In this document: one piece after another, positions 1-10,049 of the stretch
Numbering within the stretch: position 1 is the stretch's first letter
Layout: each line of letters starts with the position of its first letter
Origin: Trichobilharzia szidati
Taxonomy: Eukaryota; Platyhelminthes; Trematoda; Strigeidida; Schistosomatidae
Length of the DNA stretch: 64,000 nucleotides
Direction: 5' to 3'
NCBI GenBank assembly: GCA_944472155.2
Contig: OX235279.1
Coordinates: 174,075,868-174,139,867 of the forward strand
The notes under the pieces: model-generated
The model's database searches: none
What the model saw: only the letters and a program-made list of their open reading frames with translations
Told to the model about the DNA's origin: nothing
Made by a program: the position numbers and the translations under genes

Positions 1-394
1 CTGGTCAGGCTGGAAAAGAGCTAGCTAGCGGCGGTCAAACCAAAACATGGCACCAGTCAATGAAATCTACAACAGTTAGTCTAAGCCAGTCACGTAGGAA
101 GGTGTAGACTGCTGTCTCGTTGGGGTCCTCGGGACGGTAAAAACCAATGGTTGGAAACAATTGGTGACATGGCTCAAAATCGTTCTCAGTGGCGCAGATG
201 CATCCACTCCTTGTCACTTGTGATTTCCAATGAAACTGTTTTGTTCTTCGATATTACTATTCCTTTGTCTCACACCTCTGTTTACTGTCTCTAATATGCA
301 TTTCTCCTACTTTCTTCTCTTGCTTTGTGTGCTACATGGAGGGAGTGTGGCGACTTGAACTGCCGCACATCTGTGCAAAGTTCTATGTCGAAAA
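1..394 (+). pseudogene. RTE-type LINE, 3' end of the reverse transcriptase ORF and 3' UTR (partial)
   Basis: Translating forward gives fragments such as GGQTKTWHQSMKS, GRCRLLSRWGPRDGKNQWL and MAQNRSQW, which I recognise as the extreme C-terminus of schistosome RTE-type endonuclease/reverse transcriptases. The frame is interrupted, partly by an extra 'agtc' near 85 (taagccagtcacgt against taggccacgt in the other units). About 160 bases of 3' UTR follow. The tail is a tetranucleotide CCGA run, as is usual for RTE-like 3' ends. The RT core of this copy lies left of the window. The equivalent segments are 19213-19606, 40945-41317 and 57980-58290. Confidence 0.75.
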
Positions 395-414
395 CCGACC
401 GACCGACCGACCGG
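395..414 (+). repeat. (CCGA)n microsatellite
   Basis: Five CCGA-type steps directly after the RTE 3' UTR. The same site is longer at 19607-19630 and carries a transition at 41318-41337, so repeat number varies between units. Confidence 0.9.
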
Positions 415-575
415 TAGAGTTTAACTCCATTATGGATAAGATTTTATTCTGATAAGTCACACAGTGTTACACAGTGATATTAACTGATGACCCCGTTTAG
501 AGCACAAATTATTACTACACATAATCATATCAACGCAACTTTCTTGCTTCATTTATATACATGAGTGGAACTGAT
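415..575 (-). repeat. PLE terminal repeat (pLTR-like), copy a
   Basis: Starts ggtagagtttaactccatta and contains ttaactgatgacc then a gtttagagc...cataatc block. It is homologous to the repeat at 1125-1435, about 720 bp downstream, in the same orientation. Duplicated, partly inverted terminal repeats are typical of Penelope-like elements. Bases 575-1125 between the two copies hold no recognisable coding sequence. Confidence 0.6.
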
Positions 576-1124
576 GATTAGACATTTGAATAAAAATCAA
601 TATGAGATAATGTACATTCAGAAATAATAATAATTTGAGTGTTATTCATCAAATACAATCAGATGGGAAATAAGACGAGTGTTTTTATAGTCAAAATAAG
701 TGAGTAACTTGTTATAATGTTATAATGTACGTGAATTGAATACATAAAGAAACCATAATTCATCCAAGTTTACCTTGGTAACAGTTGTTTTCTATGTTTC
801 ATTATAGTGGTTATTTTTTGACCCAATGATCTAAATCTCTCAAATGCTTTCCAGGAAATTTTATTACATCATCTTTTATTTTTCGTATATTGCTGGTCAG
901 CCGGTGTTTTGCTGTTGAGTCAACCCAACTACTGAAACTCCTTGGGAGTGCTTCCAAACCTGTGATAAATAACTACTTCCTTTTCTCATGTTGTTTGTCA
1001 CTGATCATGCTATCGTATTTTACCCGCGCGCTCTTGTTTCCTTGATCTACTATTTTCATGAATAACGCCTGTCTGATGGAAGGAAAAATAGTCAGTGTTA
1101 TTGATATAAGAATAAAACTTGTGC
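576..1124. other. Non-coding stretch between two PLE terminal repeats
   Basis: AT-rich, with no readable protein. It is almost unchanged in unit 2 (about 19791-20335) and missing in unit 3, where the two flanking terminal repeats have fused into one. Confidence 0.6.
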
Positions 1125-1435
1125 ACTTGTGTGGTAGAGTATAATTCCACTGTGGGTAAAATTTATTCTGATACAGTCTCACAGTTTTATATAGTAATAC
1201 TAACTGATGACCATGTTTCGAGCACAATTTACAACTACTGCTCATAATCACCTCACATCAAGGCACTACTCACCCAACTTTCTAACTTCCTTTATATAAT
1301 TCCATTATTCCTTATCGCTTGACTTGATTGATAGTTGTAGTATTTTGCATATTTCCGCTATGAGTGATGAGTCATTCATATTGCATGTGTTGAGTGTAGA
1401 CTACTCGATGAACAAGGATTCAGTAATCAATCTCT
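1125..1435 (-). repeat. PLE terminal repeat (pLTR-like), copy b, with conserved hairpin
   Basis: Longer sibling of the repeat at 415-575. The minus strand at 1215-1249 reads gattatgagca, a loop, then tgctcgaaac, so GAGCA pairs with TGCTC. Related repeats keep the pairing with different bases. A 100-amino-acid-scale open frame across it (973-1251, minus) has no family resemblance and disappears in unit 3, so I treat it as chance. Confidence 0.6.
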
Positions 1436-1469
1436 CTCTATCTCCACCTACCTATGTTACTTCTTAGAA

Positions 1470-2620
1470 TGTCAACCCTCTCCCACCATGCTATTGTGTG
1501 GTTGTGTGTTAATGCATGCATGTAGTGCGATGTAGTGCTGAGCTGTTTTCCAAATTACTCATCTTCTCGGGGTCAACCATTCTTACCTTAGCTAAATTCT
1601 TGTGTTCCGACAATCTGACTACCACAGATCTACTAGTTTGACTGACCTATGTAGTTGACCCAACTCACAGTGATTGCAAGGTATTTTGTAAATTATATTA
1701 TTTTGTTTAATTGGGTCCACCGGGTCTTTTATCCTACACAGCTTCTCCTACCTGAGTGAGTTTGTAGGTTTGAATGCCACCCTAATTCCTGCTTTATTGA
1801 GAATCCTACGTAGGTAAGGTCTCAGATGTCCCCTCCCTCCTTATATGGTATAACAGTGGATGACTTATATTCCCTCTTATTTATGATATCATTACTAGTT
1901 TCCCCATTATTTTTATTTTGGCTTTTTTCGATCTTCCTAATGAATTTCATAGGATAGTTATTCAACACCAATGTTTCTTCTATCTGTTTCATTTCATCAT
2001 TTAGGTCATTTCTTGTGCTACTTAGTGCTACTGCTCGGTTTGTTAGACACTCAACTACTAAGCCTGCCTTCACAGACAGATAACGGATGAGATGAATTCA
2101 AGTCTAAATATCTATTAGCAGAATGCGTTGGCTTTTTATGAACACTAGTGTGTAGTTTACCTTCTTGTATTCGTTTGATTTTACAATCTAACATCATGGC
2201 TAATTCTCCTTGTTCATCTTCCGATTCAAATGTGAATTTTATTCCCTCTGCTAGTGAGTCAATATGTGTCAAGAAGCTAGAGAGAGATATGTTCTGTTTT
2301 TGACACTGTGTGTGAAAGTGTCATCCACATATCTCCACCATATTTTGTTTGGAGAAGGATTAAATGTATTTGGAGCCATATTTTCCCAGCTGTCCATAAA
2401 TATATCTGTTATTATTTCGCTAATATCATGGGCTTAATTTAGTCTCTCTGTAGACGATGATACGTCTTGAAATGGAATGCACACATTCTATCCTGCAAAT
2501 TCTGTTCTCTTTGCTTTGATGATAATGTTTGTTTTTTGAAAATTCTGATTTATTACTTACTCTGAAAGCAGATTTATTAGTGTATTCTGGTTTTATTTGT
2601 TCCAGCAACTTATAGATAGC
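1470..2620 (-). pseudogene. Penelope-like element A: RT C-terminal half, linker and GIY-YIG endonuclease remnant
   Basis: On the minus strand, from about 2450 down to 1470, the frames read as a Penelope-like polyprotein in pieces. Motifs in order are DIFMDSWENMAP and WWRYVDDTF (RT motif C with both aspartates), a HKKPTHSANRYLDLNSSHP block, NRAVALSS...LVLNNYP, the linker STVIPYKEG, and a GIY-YIG-like start NLVYKIPC. PLEs normally encode RT plus a GIY-YIG endonuclease in one ORF of about 800 residues. Only the C-terminal half is present, broken by stops and by a frameshift near 2060-2075 where the HPLSV block changes frame. The DD pair survives in the catalytic motif, unlike in PLE-B. Counterparts are at 20690-21860, 41690-42840 and, cut down, 58296-59060. 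Confidence 0.8.
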
Positions 2621-2714
2621 AACTGTACTGTTGGTATCACACGGTATTTGTTATTTTCAAGTGTTATTCCGCAGTGATCTGCAGTGATTACAAATTAGAC
2701 CACGAACAGACTTG

Positions 2715-2930
2715 TCATTTAAAGAAGGATTTCATCATGAGCTGACACTGGTTAGAGAACCATTGGAAAACCTGCGAGTACTGGACAGCTGTTTCACTCT
2801 AGTTAGGGACTCTTCAGTATAGTACGCACCCACCGGGGATCAAACCCAAGACCTTCTGGTTACAAGACGAGAATCCTCGAGGACCATTGAGCCACTACTG
2901 CCAATTCACGATATAGCGCAACCGCTAGCC
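2715..2930 (-). mobile_element. tRNA-like SINE, minus strand
   Basis: The minus strand carries TGGCTCAATGGTC (A-box-like) and, about 40 bases on, GGTTTGATCCCCGG (B-box-like), then GTGCGTAC. This is the layout of a tRNA-derived SINE promoter. Compared with units 2-4, about 40 bases next to the A box are missing here (gagccactactgcc against gagccactgggacc...). It is not a real tRNA: there is no complete cloverleaf, and the body continues into a repeat tail. Confidence 0.65.
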
Positions 2931-3024
2931 AATGTCTTCAACCAGCTCCCTACAATCCAATACTTGATTAACAATCAAGGGTGTTGGACAGCTATTCTGC
3001 CCTAGTTTCGATCTATCCAGTAGT

Positions 3025-3110
3025 ACGTATTCCTGACAGTACTAGCAGTTGAACTCAGAACTTCCAGCTTATGAGGCCAGCCCATTGACTATTCAACTAC
3101 TGGAATGGAA
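3025..3110 (-). repeat. Second tRNA-like SINE fragment
   Basis: The minus strand reads a block with GTTGAATAGTCAATGGGC followed by TTCTGAGTTCAACTGC, a weak A-box/B-box pair with a different body from the SINE at 2715-2930. It recurs at about 22250-22340, 43240-43330 and 59480-59550. Confidence 0.4.
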
Positions 3111-3639
3111 TCCAATGATTCTGGAGTTCTAACTGCTTCCTATATGTGTGGTATACAGCACAGCGGCACGACCAGCCAATTCCATTGGTCAGTACCTGTC
3201 CTTATGCCCAACTTGATGAACTCCAACCGGTTTAAAACTGCTCATTAGGTCTGCAAGTACTCCATCGTGTAGTGAGTAAGCAGTGAATATTGCATTAATT
3301 AGTACAAAATACTCACCTCCTTTGTACATTTAAAGGTGAGCACTTTTACAATGTGACAGTAGCATCATTAAGCAAAACTACTGGAATGCAAAGTCATTTT
3401 TGTGTGTACACAAACCCTCTTCAATGTAAATTTGGCCAAATACCAGAAATTCCTCAAAATATGAGGAAGAATTATAATTGGATTTTCTTAAAGTGCTCAT
3501 CAAAAGATTAAATTCTGTGTTAACAATCTGAAATTCCATAACCTTGTTGTATATTTCGTAGAGTTTTCATGTCGTGTAATATCAAAATCACTCACCCTGA
3601 ATGAAGGAGAGCGAAAAAGGGGCCACTGTTGATTACTGA
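3111..3639. other. Non-coding spacer, no recognisable feature
   Basis: Conserved between units (22340-22875, 43330-43820, 59550-60055) but without readable coding sequence or a named repeat family. Confidence 0.6.
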
Positions 3640-3895
3640 ATCTTTGTTCATGGAATCTACACTCAACACATGCAATAGGAATGATTCATCACTCATACCC
3701 GAACTATGGAAAATATTACTACCAATCAAATCAAGTGAAAATCAAGTGAAATACAATGGAACTATATAAATGAATTTAGGAAGTCGTGTGATTACCTTGA
3801 TATGATTATGAGCAATAAATTGTGCTCGAAACGTCATCAGTAAACATTACTGTATAACACTGTGAGACTTTATCGAAATAAAATTTACCCATAAT
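3640..3895 (+). repeat. Inverted copy of the PLE terminal repeat, unit 1 only
   Basis: This is a diverged reverse complement of 1140-1435: cattcctattgcatgtgttgagtgtag is present in inverted form, and the hairpin gattatgagca...tgctcgaaac lies at 3804-3832. With copies a and b it brackets PLE-A in opposite orientation. In units 2-4 the same position instead continues into a different sequence (from about 22875, 43830 and 60070). Confidence 0.6.
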
Positions 3896-3904
3896 TTTTT
3901 TCCT

Positions 3905-4560
3905 TGCAGCTTTACTAGGCCATAGTTCTCGAGCAAGCACGAAAAATCAAGTTCCTAGAGCAACGGCCAATATAACTTGCTCCACACCGAGCGCAGTTGA
4001 ATTGGTAGATACAATTTGCACTGGCTAGTTAGTCTAGGTACTTCATCTTTCAGTCGAGGTAGCACCATCGGTCGTGTAGAGAATAATACGTGTAGTTTGC
4101 CAGCATTAAAAGTTCTTTGAACTGATTTTCTGAATTTCTTCGTAATTATGTCACTTGGTATATCACCCTTGAATTGCGGTCATATATAAGAGGGCTTCTT
4201 GTTTACAGGTAGTGAGTAGTCCTTTTCCGCTTTCTTTGTCATGTGTTTTTTGATAAATTTTCTGGAATAGACATTTTCGATCAAAGTATCATATACAATG
4301 CTCAATTCATCTTCAATTACTTCTTCTGAGCATATAGCTGTAACTCTGTGGTTGAGGGTCCTCACTAAATTTCTTTTGTACTTGAGAGGAACGAAGCTGT
4401 GAAAATGTGTATCTTGTCCTGTCCAAGTACGACTGGACAGGAAACACTGACTGAAGTGACTTAAAATCTAACCTTGCTGTAGGCTTGAATAACAGTCCTG
4501 CTTCAGTGAGTTTTCGAGCCAGGAAACTGAACGTCTCTTGTCAAAAATGTGTCAAAACAG
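3905..4560 (-). pseudogene. Penelope-like element C: RT C-terminus and linker
   Basis: The minus-strand frames give FHSFVPLKYKRNLVRTLNHR, then CSEEVIEDELSIVYDTLIEN and a KFIKKHM segment. After a break comes a linker reading KFRKSVQRTF and LHVLFSTRP. This order matches the part of a Penelope-like protein between RT motif D and the GIY-YIG domain. No zinc-finger/endonuclease part follows; the element ends against the terminal repeat at 3895. Frameshifts occur near 4180 and 4365. The family differs from PLE-A and PLE-B in sequence. Copies lie at 23660-24330 and 44640-45290; unit 4 lacks it. Confidence 0.65.
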
Positions 4561-4659
4561 AGTCTTGTTCCACTATTCGTGTTTTATATTGTACTAGCTA
4601 GGTATTGAAAAAAAGATTTCATTTTCAGATGGAGGGATAAGTGTGACGGAAGCCTACAC

Positions 4660-5900
4660 ACAAACTAATGAGGAATTATGTTGTTTTTCAGCACAAGCAA
4701 AATATTGGGCGCATCATCTTAGAAAGACTGTAGGATGTCTCGAGATATGGAGGATTTCTTCAGAAACAAATTGAAAATTCGAGTGGTAAGTAGAATCAGT
4801 TCGCAAAATTACGCATCACTGTTAAACAGAAAATGCAACTGAAGTCAGCTGTTTACCGAAAATGCATCGACTTCGAAAACGCCCTCAACACTTCATAGTT
4901 AAATACTGTAAATGGTCATGAGCCTCATTCAATAACTATATAATGATGTCCACTGTCAAGTAATTCACAACCTGAGTGTTATGAAGAGTAACAGAATGTT
5001 GCTGACTATCACCAATAATTTTGCTACTTATGGCAGACTGGTTCTTGCTGCAGAGCGTCTAGGTATGTGATGGTGGGAGTAATAACATGCTGGAACATCT
5101 CGATTTCGCTGGTAACTTAAGTCTACTGTCTCACAAACTCGAAGGTGTACAAGCAAAAACAACAAACTGGTGGAGGAGGCATTGAAAGCACGAATTCAGG
5201 TGAACATAGAGAAGAATTGGGTGACGAAGATGCCCAACACATGAAAAAGTACTTGTCACTCTATCGGTTGGAGAAATCGGAAAGTAGTTGTCTCGGCATT
5301 ATCGTTTCAACTACAGTCGGTGTCACGGATGTGGATGTGAAGGCCAGCATCAAGCGTCCATCACTATTAAATCAGTATGGAGATCCACAGCAGCCAAAAG
5401 AGCCTACAAGATCAAAATTCTGCTTTCAACACTTATGTCAGCCCAGTAAGTTGTTCTGTATGTTTCAGAGACTTGGTGAGCACATCACCAAGAGGATTTC
5501 CAACCAGCGCTTGAGACTTTTATCAACAACAGTCATCCCATTCTGGATACTGAAGAGCAAATGGTCAGCTAGAAAGCTTAGGAACAAGGAATTGTAGCAA
5601 CAAACCAGTTATCAACCTACTGCATAAGAAGTGTGTGTATTAGGAGACAGAGACGGATTAGACATAGTCTGAGGAGATATACAGGTGGAATCACATGCCA
5701 GGATGCCCTTCAAGTGGAACGCGAATGGGAAGCGACGAAATGGAAGACAGAGGACGATATGGGCCAGATCTTATGCAGAAGAAATCAAAGGTTGTGGCCA
5801 ATCTTGATGATAATGATGTTTTGAAATGACGACAGAGAGCTGTATAAAGCTGAAATACAGTTGGAACGCAGAGAATGAATAATAATTGTATAGCTACTAC
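4660..5900 (+). pseudogene. LINE-B copy 1, heavily degenerate reverse transcriptase
   Basis: The plus strand holds a worn non-LTR RT. A KCIDFENALNTS stretch at about 4860 aligns with motif A (IDFEKAFDSVD in other copies). LYNDVHCQVIHN follows near 4945. LEHLDFAGNLSLLSHKLEG lies near 5095, where the catalytic FADD has become FAGN. Downstream are VTDVDVKASIK, a VLYVSETW-like stretch and an arginine-rich C-terminal region near 5640-5760. Stops and frameshifts are frequent, so the 150-codon open frame at 5145-5597 is only a piece in a shifted frame. The full length of the family is better seen at 10870-12042 and 49200-50440. Units 2 and 3 have an internally deleted version of this locus; unit 4 has the longer form. 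Confidence 0.6.
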
Positions 5901-6172
5901 TATTTTATGGCTTCAAATGGCCAACCAAAGATTACTTAGTATGAATTAAACTAGAAATGATTGTTTTATAAGGAAGATAGAGAATTACAGTGACATAATA
6001 CGAAATCATTTCAGTGGAGTGGGAGGAGATGCGTTCGACAGAATATTTACAATCCACTTTGAGGAGAGCAAATCTGGTATATGAAATATTCTTGACATAT
6101 TTAATCTGAAGACTACTGTAATTATATTTGAGTAGGTAGATTAAAGAGGTTGTAATGATAATGACTTGTATT
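5901..6172. other. Non-coding spacer
   Basis: AT-rich, shared only with unit 4 (about 61220-61520). No coding signal seen. Confidence 0.55.
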
Positions 6173-6206
6173 TCCCTTTAATTAATTAATTAATTAATTA
6201 ATTATA
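6173..6206 (+). repeat. (TTAA)n/(ATTA)n microsatellite
   Basis: Uninterrupted attaattaatt run. It is longest here and shorter at 25118-25138, 46074-46098 and 61531-61547. Confidence 0.9.
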
Positions 6207-6254
6207 TTGATCCGAAATGCTCGACATCCTTGTCAACATTATCACCATCTTTCT

Positions 6255-6500
6255 ATCCAAGTCAGTAGTTTACTGAAACTAAATTAGGTGTCAGTACATC
6301 GTCAAACATTCTCAGAAGGTGTAACTTCGATTCCCGGCTGATGGTTCCATAAATCTCAAGTAGTTCAGTAGCCGACAGTAACCCTCGAAATTCGGAAGGA
6401 AGTTTAGGCGTGAGGCTAGAAGCCGCGGTATCCAGTGAAAAATACACCACAGCCACTGAACCTTTACAACTTTAGCTTCAATCCCCGGGAGTGTTCCCAT
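6255..6500 (-). repeat. SINE-like repeat with tRNA-like boxes
   Basis: The minus strand has CCGGGGATTGAAGCT near 6480 and GGCTACTGAACTACTTGAG followed by CCGGGAATCGAAGTTACAC near 6330, both resembling tRNA B-box contexts. The open frames across it (60-80 codons) recur in all units because the DNA recurs, and they match no protein family I know. Copies: 25190-25440, 46150-46395, 61600-61850. Confidence 0.45.
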
Positions 6501-6870
6501 CGGAAATTAAGAAATGAAAATAAATCAACATCACAGTAAGCTGATGCTTTTTGTTTCTTAATTGGATTAGACAAAAAACAAAGTGTTTGGTACATGATAC
6601 GATTCAGTCAGTTATCACACTCATGTTACATTCATATTACGCGTATATAAAATCTGGTCATCTTTTGTTTTTTAGAAATCAGATAAGAATTTCAGAAAAT
6701 GGAACAGAAGGAATGAAAACAAAATTGAATGATGAAAGATTTAACACCACATAATTTTCCTTTCTTTGTGTATCTAAAGCCAACTTGAACTAAGTTAGGC
6801 TAATTACCAGTTTGTCTCCTCAAACTACTTCGCACTGTAGCGGCATTCACAAGAATAAAACAATAAACTA
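6501..6870. other. Non-coding stretch, intron-like
   Basis: Conserved in all units. It lies downstream (minus sense) of the exon-like block, so it could be intron or 3' flank of a captured gene segment. I see no protein family in it. A polypyrimidine run ending ttttttag lies near 6675 on the plus strand. Confidence 0.4.
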
Positions 6871-6990
6871 ATTGAATATTGAATATCAAAAATATTGTTG
6901 TGAACCAGTAATATTCACTTGACGCGCTTCCATCATAGAATTTATGTAACAGTAACAAGTGAAGTAAGAAAAATAGAATTCAACTAATTT
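6871..6990 (-). pseudogene. Exon-like block, deleted version
   Basis: In units 2-4 this position carries a conserved 65-75 codon frame (see 25822-26019). Here about 130 bases are missing between catcata and gtaacagtaac, with a short filler (gaatttatg), which removes most of the frame. The flanks are otherwise nearly identical. Confidence 0.55.
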
Positions 6991-7174
6991 GCAATTAAAA
7001 TGAATTGCAAATCATCCACCTGAGCTACAAATCTTCTCTATTATTTCAATTCAACTAATTGCTGACAAAGTTATTTCTGGGTTTAGATTGTCTGATGGGA
7101 AATGTTTTTAGTGAACCAGAAATCGGTGGGTGAATTTCCTTCTGTTTCTTATCTATTTTATTTGTCTTTAAATT

Positions 7175-7203
7175 CATACTACTTATTACTAGTAAGTAGT
7201 ATG
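7175..7203. repeat. Hairpin with 11-bp perfect arms
   Basis: catactactta, a 7-base loop, then taagtagtatg. It is identical at 26236-26264 and 47194-47222; in unit 4 (62648-62676) one arm base is changed. No role is evident. Confidence 0.7.
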
Positions 7204-7740
7204 TTTTTATATTTCATATGCCAGTTTCTGTAGCAATTGGGTTGGTTCTCCTACGTGGGGTCACCAGCCTCTGCCCAACCATCCTTCTTTTTCCATGAGA
7301 GCAATTAGTCCATTTGATAAATTTGAATAAGGCATTAAGACAACTGTAAAGAATAGGATAAAGTGGATATGTGCTGTTGTAACTCTATGTTCCACTCAAA
7401 ACCCATGCGGACAATAATGATAACAATAACCGACTACAAATTATTGCTCCGGATTTCTCGACAGAAATCTGCACTAATATGATATCATTTCTTTTATTTA
7501 TCTCTTTGTAAAATGTATACAACCTATAACAGTTTCAATATCAATGTTACTAAATATTCACATACTTGAAATAGTTAATTCGAAGGTGGAGAACATTATT
7601 CTGTTCTACTTATCTGAATACCCGAGAAGTTGAAAGGAAGTAACTACAGGTGTCTGGAATTTTTTTTCCCTTCACGTTTCCCAGTGGAATATAAGGCTTC
7701 AAGCTAGTGGCTTAATGTTCCTGTAGCAGTGATTCTTACA
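7204..7740. other. Non-coding spacer
   Basis: Conserved in all four units with no recognisable gene. It includes a block reading ggttggttctcctacgtggg near 7241 that looks like part of a dispersed repeat, family unknown. Confidence 0.5.
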
Positions 7741-7990
7741 GGATGACGTTGCTAGCCTCATGCCCAACCTCTCCTCTTCACCAGCATTATTTCTGGCTTA
7801 GGGAGATAAATGAATGCATGGGTGGTGCAATAATCGAACCCCGGACCATGTGCATGGCCAGTGAGTGTGCTGACCATTGTACCACCGACGCACTGTCCGG
7901 AAGTTGGTTCTTCCTAACTCCTTCCAACTCTTCTGTTTCTTGCGAACTGTTACTTCCTATCACATTCCCCTTCGTTTCTATGCTTCTTGT
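7741..7990 (-). mobile_element. tRNA-like SINE, second family
   Basis: The minus strand at about 7895-7830 reads GGTGGTACAATGGTCAGCAC (A-box-like), then CCGGGGTTCGATTATTGC (B-box-like) with normal spacing. The frames crossing it on both strands (105 and 68 codons) are repeat-derived. Copies: 26800-27060, 47760-48000, 63220-63440. Confidence 0.6.
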
Positions 7991-9290
7991 CAATACAACT
8001 CATTCATTATCCCATTACATTTATCCCTCCCACATTTATTCGACTTCTTTTATGCGTTGATCAATAATATTAACAACTGTAACCACTCATCCCTTCTGCT
8101 ACTACTCTTTATTGTGACGAAGAGGTTGGATACAAATGAGGGCGATTCTACAGCCAAAGAAAGTGAATCCGCCAAAAAGGGTGTTTCCTGCACTGAACTG
8201 CTTGTTTTGCTTCGTATTAATGCCTGGTTGCGGTTTATTCATACATATGGAAAAGTCACAAGAATATTCGAGCAACAGGGATAGAAATCATACATTAATT
8301 AGATAGGCAAAATAAGCAATAAAATATGCATCACAGTGTCACAGTGTAAGAGTTCAAGGTTTTGATGAAGTATCTGGGAGAATTGAATACCGAATTTTAT
8401 CAAATAAATTTCTCAATGAGACAATCTAAGGTTGACAAGTTCCCCTTCCATTCTGCCTCCTCTAACCACATTAATACTCATTTACGCGTATGTCACCAAG
8501 TACATACGTGCATTGGACAAACAGAAAAAAATGTTTTATGACCGCATAATCAGGCATATTCCAAGGAAATTGTGCAATTTTGAAAGGTGCAAAAGTTTTT
8601 AGTAGTACAGTCACTCGGCGCTAGCCTGATAGATAACTGCCACGAAATCGAGGTTTGAAAATCCTTTAAGATAATTAACTTATTTGCAGTCTGCTGAGTA
8701 TCATCAAAACTATAGCGGTTTAGCAGTTAACACTAATTTTAGTCTAGTTAGTTCCGTTTATTTTAATGCTGCTTAATTTATATTTTGTCTTCTTCCATAC
8801 TGTTGACTTGAAAATTACTCATCAAACCGACTTATTATTATTATTATTTAAAACACTTGGAATCATCAAAACTTATGACACTCCAGTTATGTTTTGTACT
8901 TCTAATCAACGTCCAGTTCCAGTTCCTGACTCTGTAATATGCTTGCGACTTTTCTATGCATACCAACACCTGTAGTTCTTTTCTTTCATCCCTGTGTCTA
9001 TTCAGTTACGTAATACTAGTCGTCGGAATCTTTTTAATAAATAGTTAAAGTATATGGGGAAGTTTGCATAGTGATTTTGTAACTGTTTGCAGCTACTTGT
9101 AATCGGTAAGAACCGACGACGAAAACCAAATGGCACCAAGTTATCTTGCTCAGTTTGTTGTTCAGGTTTAGTTCGAGTTCATCACCAAGAGGATCAACTG
9201 TATCAGATGACAGTGGTCAGTATTATTCATGTAATGGGTGGTGCTCGAAGGTAATAGGAGTAGCAGTAGTAGTGTGCGCTGAAAACGCAC
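7991..9290. other. Long non-coding spacer
   Basis: About 1.3 kb with no supported gene. A 135-codon plus frame (7877-8284) overlaps the SINE, has no family resemblance and is disrupted in unit 3. A (TTA)n run sits near 8835. Near-identical in unit 2 (27060-28350), with the first part present in unit 3 (48000-48940). Confidence 0.55.
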
Positions 9291-9420
9291 AGATGACATC
9301 CTAACCCCAATCTACTCTTAATCAACCCTAATATTCCTCTGTTTAGATTAACCTAACCCTGACCTATCCTTAGTCAAAACCTTAGCTTAATCTTTCTCTC
9401 ATCTTACCTTAAACTAAACA
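9291..9420. repeat. Degenerate CCTAA-rich tract
   Basis: Contains scattered taaccccaa, aaccctaata, taacctaaccctgacc and accttaaac, resembling a decayed TTAGGG-type array or simple pyrimidine-rich DNA. Repeated at about 28353-28482, absent from unit 3. Confidence 0.4.
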
Positions 9421-10049
9421 GATATGCTGTTGAATATTATCGCACTTTATTCAACAATTTTTTTCATGAATATAGTGATATTTACCTGTTTTTACTGCTT
9501 TGCAATGAATCGGAGTTCCAGGATCATTGGTGAGTCTGCGCCTTTTGGATGCTTAAGTCTAACCTCACCAGTAGCAGTATTGTGGTGGCGTGATTCAGAC
9601 AGTGTGTTCCAACGGAATATTATTTTCACATAATCCCACATTTCAATACTGCATTAGCAACAGTATCCTATACATGCATTTGAACATTCTATTTCCCGCC
9701 GTTCAATGTAAACCAAAACCACACGCTCAGTGGTTAGTTATATCTTGGCTTCCGCGTCTCGCCTTCTGCTGTTAGTTAGTAGTAGTCTCAGTAGTTTGCC
9801 AAAACCAAAGTCAAAAATTATTGCAAACTTCTTCATCAGTGGCGTCGGAATTATAAATACGTTTTCCGCGGTGTTCGAGTTCCCCTCCAGATTGACCCAA
9901 TCTCCGGTTGACTGGCTAGTCCTTTAAAGTAGTGTTCAATTCTGTATTAAAGCTTTAAGCTTTGAATTTCCCGGGTTGTTATTCCTTACAAGCTGGGGGT
10001 TACCAGCCTGTTGACTAACATTCCTCCCATTCTAGGCCTATAATTGACT
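9421..10049. other. Non-coding spacer
   Basis: No supported gene. The 69-, 61- and 65-codon frames here recur in unit 2 only because the DNA is duplicated. Confidence 0.5.

Noticed and set aside
973..1251. 92-codon minus frame identical in units 1 and 2
   Set aside because: It lies across the PLE terminal repeat and spacer, is cut away in unit 3, and has no family resemblance; it is identical only because the DNA is duplicated.
7825..7900. Possible functional tRNA gene
   Set aside because: A- and B-box-like sequences are present, but a complete cloverleaf with acceptor stem is not, and the same sequence is embedded in a longer repeat in four units.
7743..8284. Overlapping 105- and 135-codon plus frames present in several units
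   Set aside because: They cross a tRNA-like SINE in two frames at once, and the longer one is disrupted in unit 3. No domain is recognisable.
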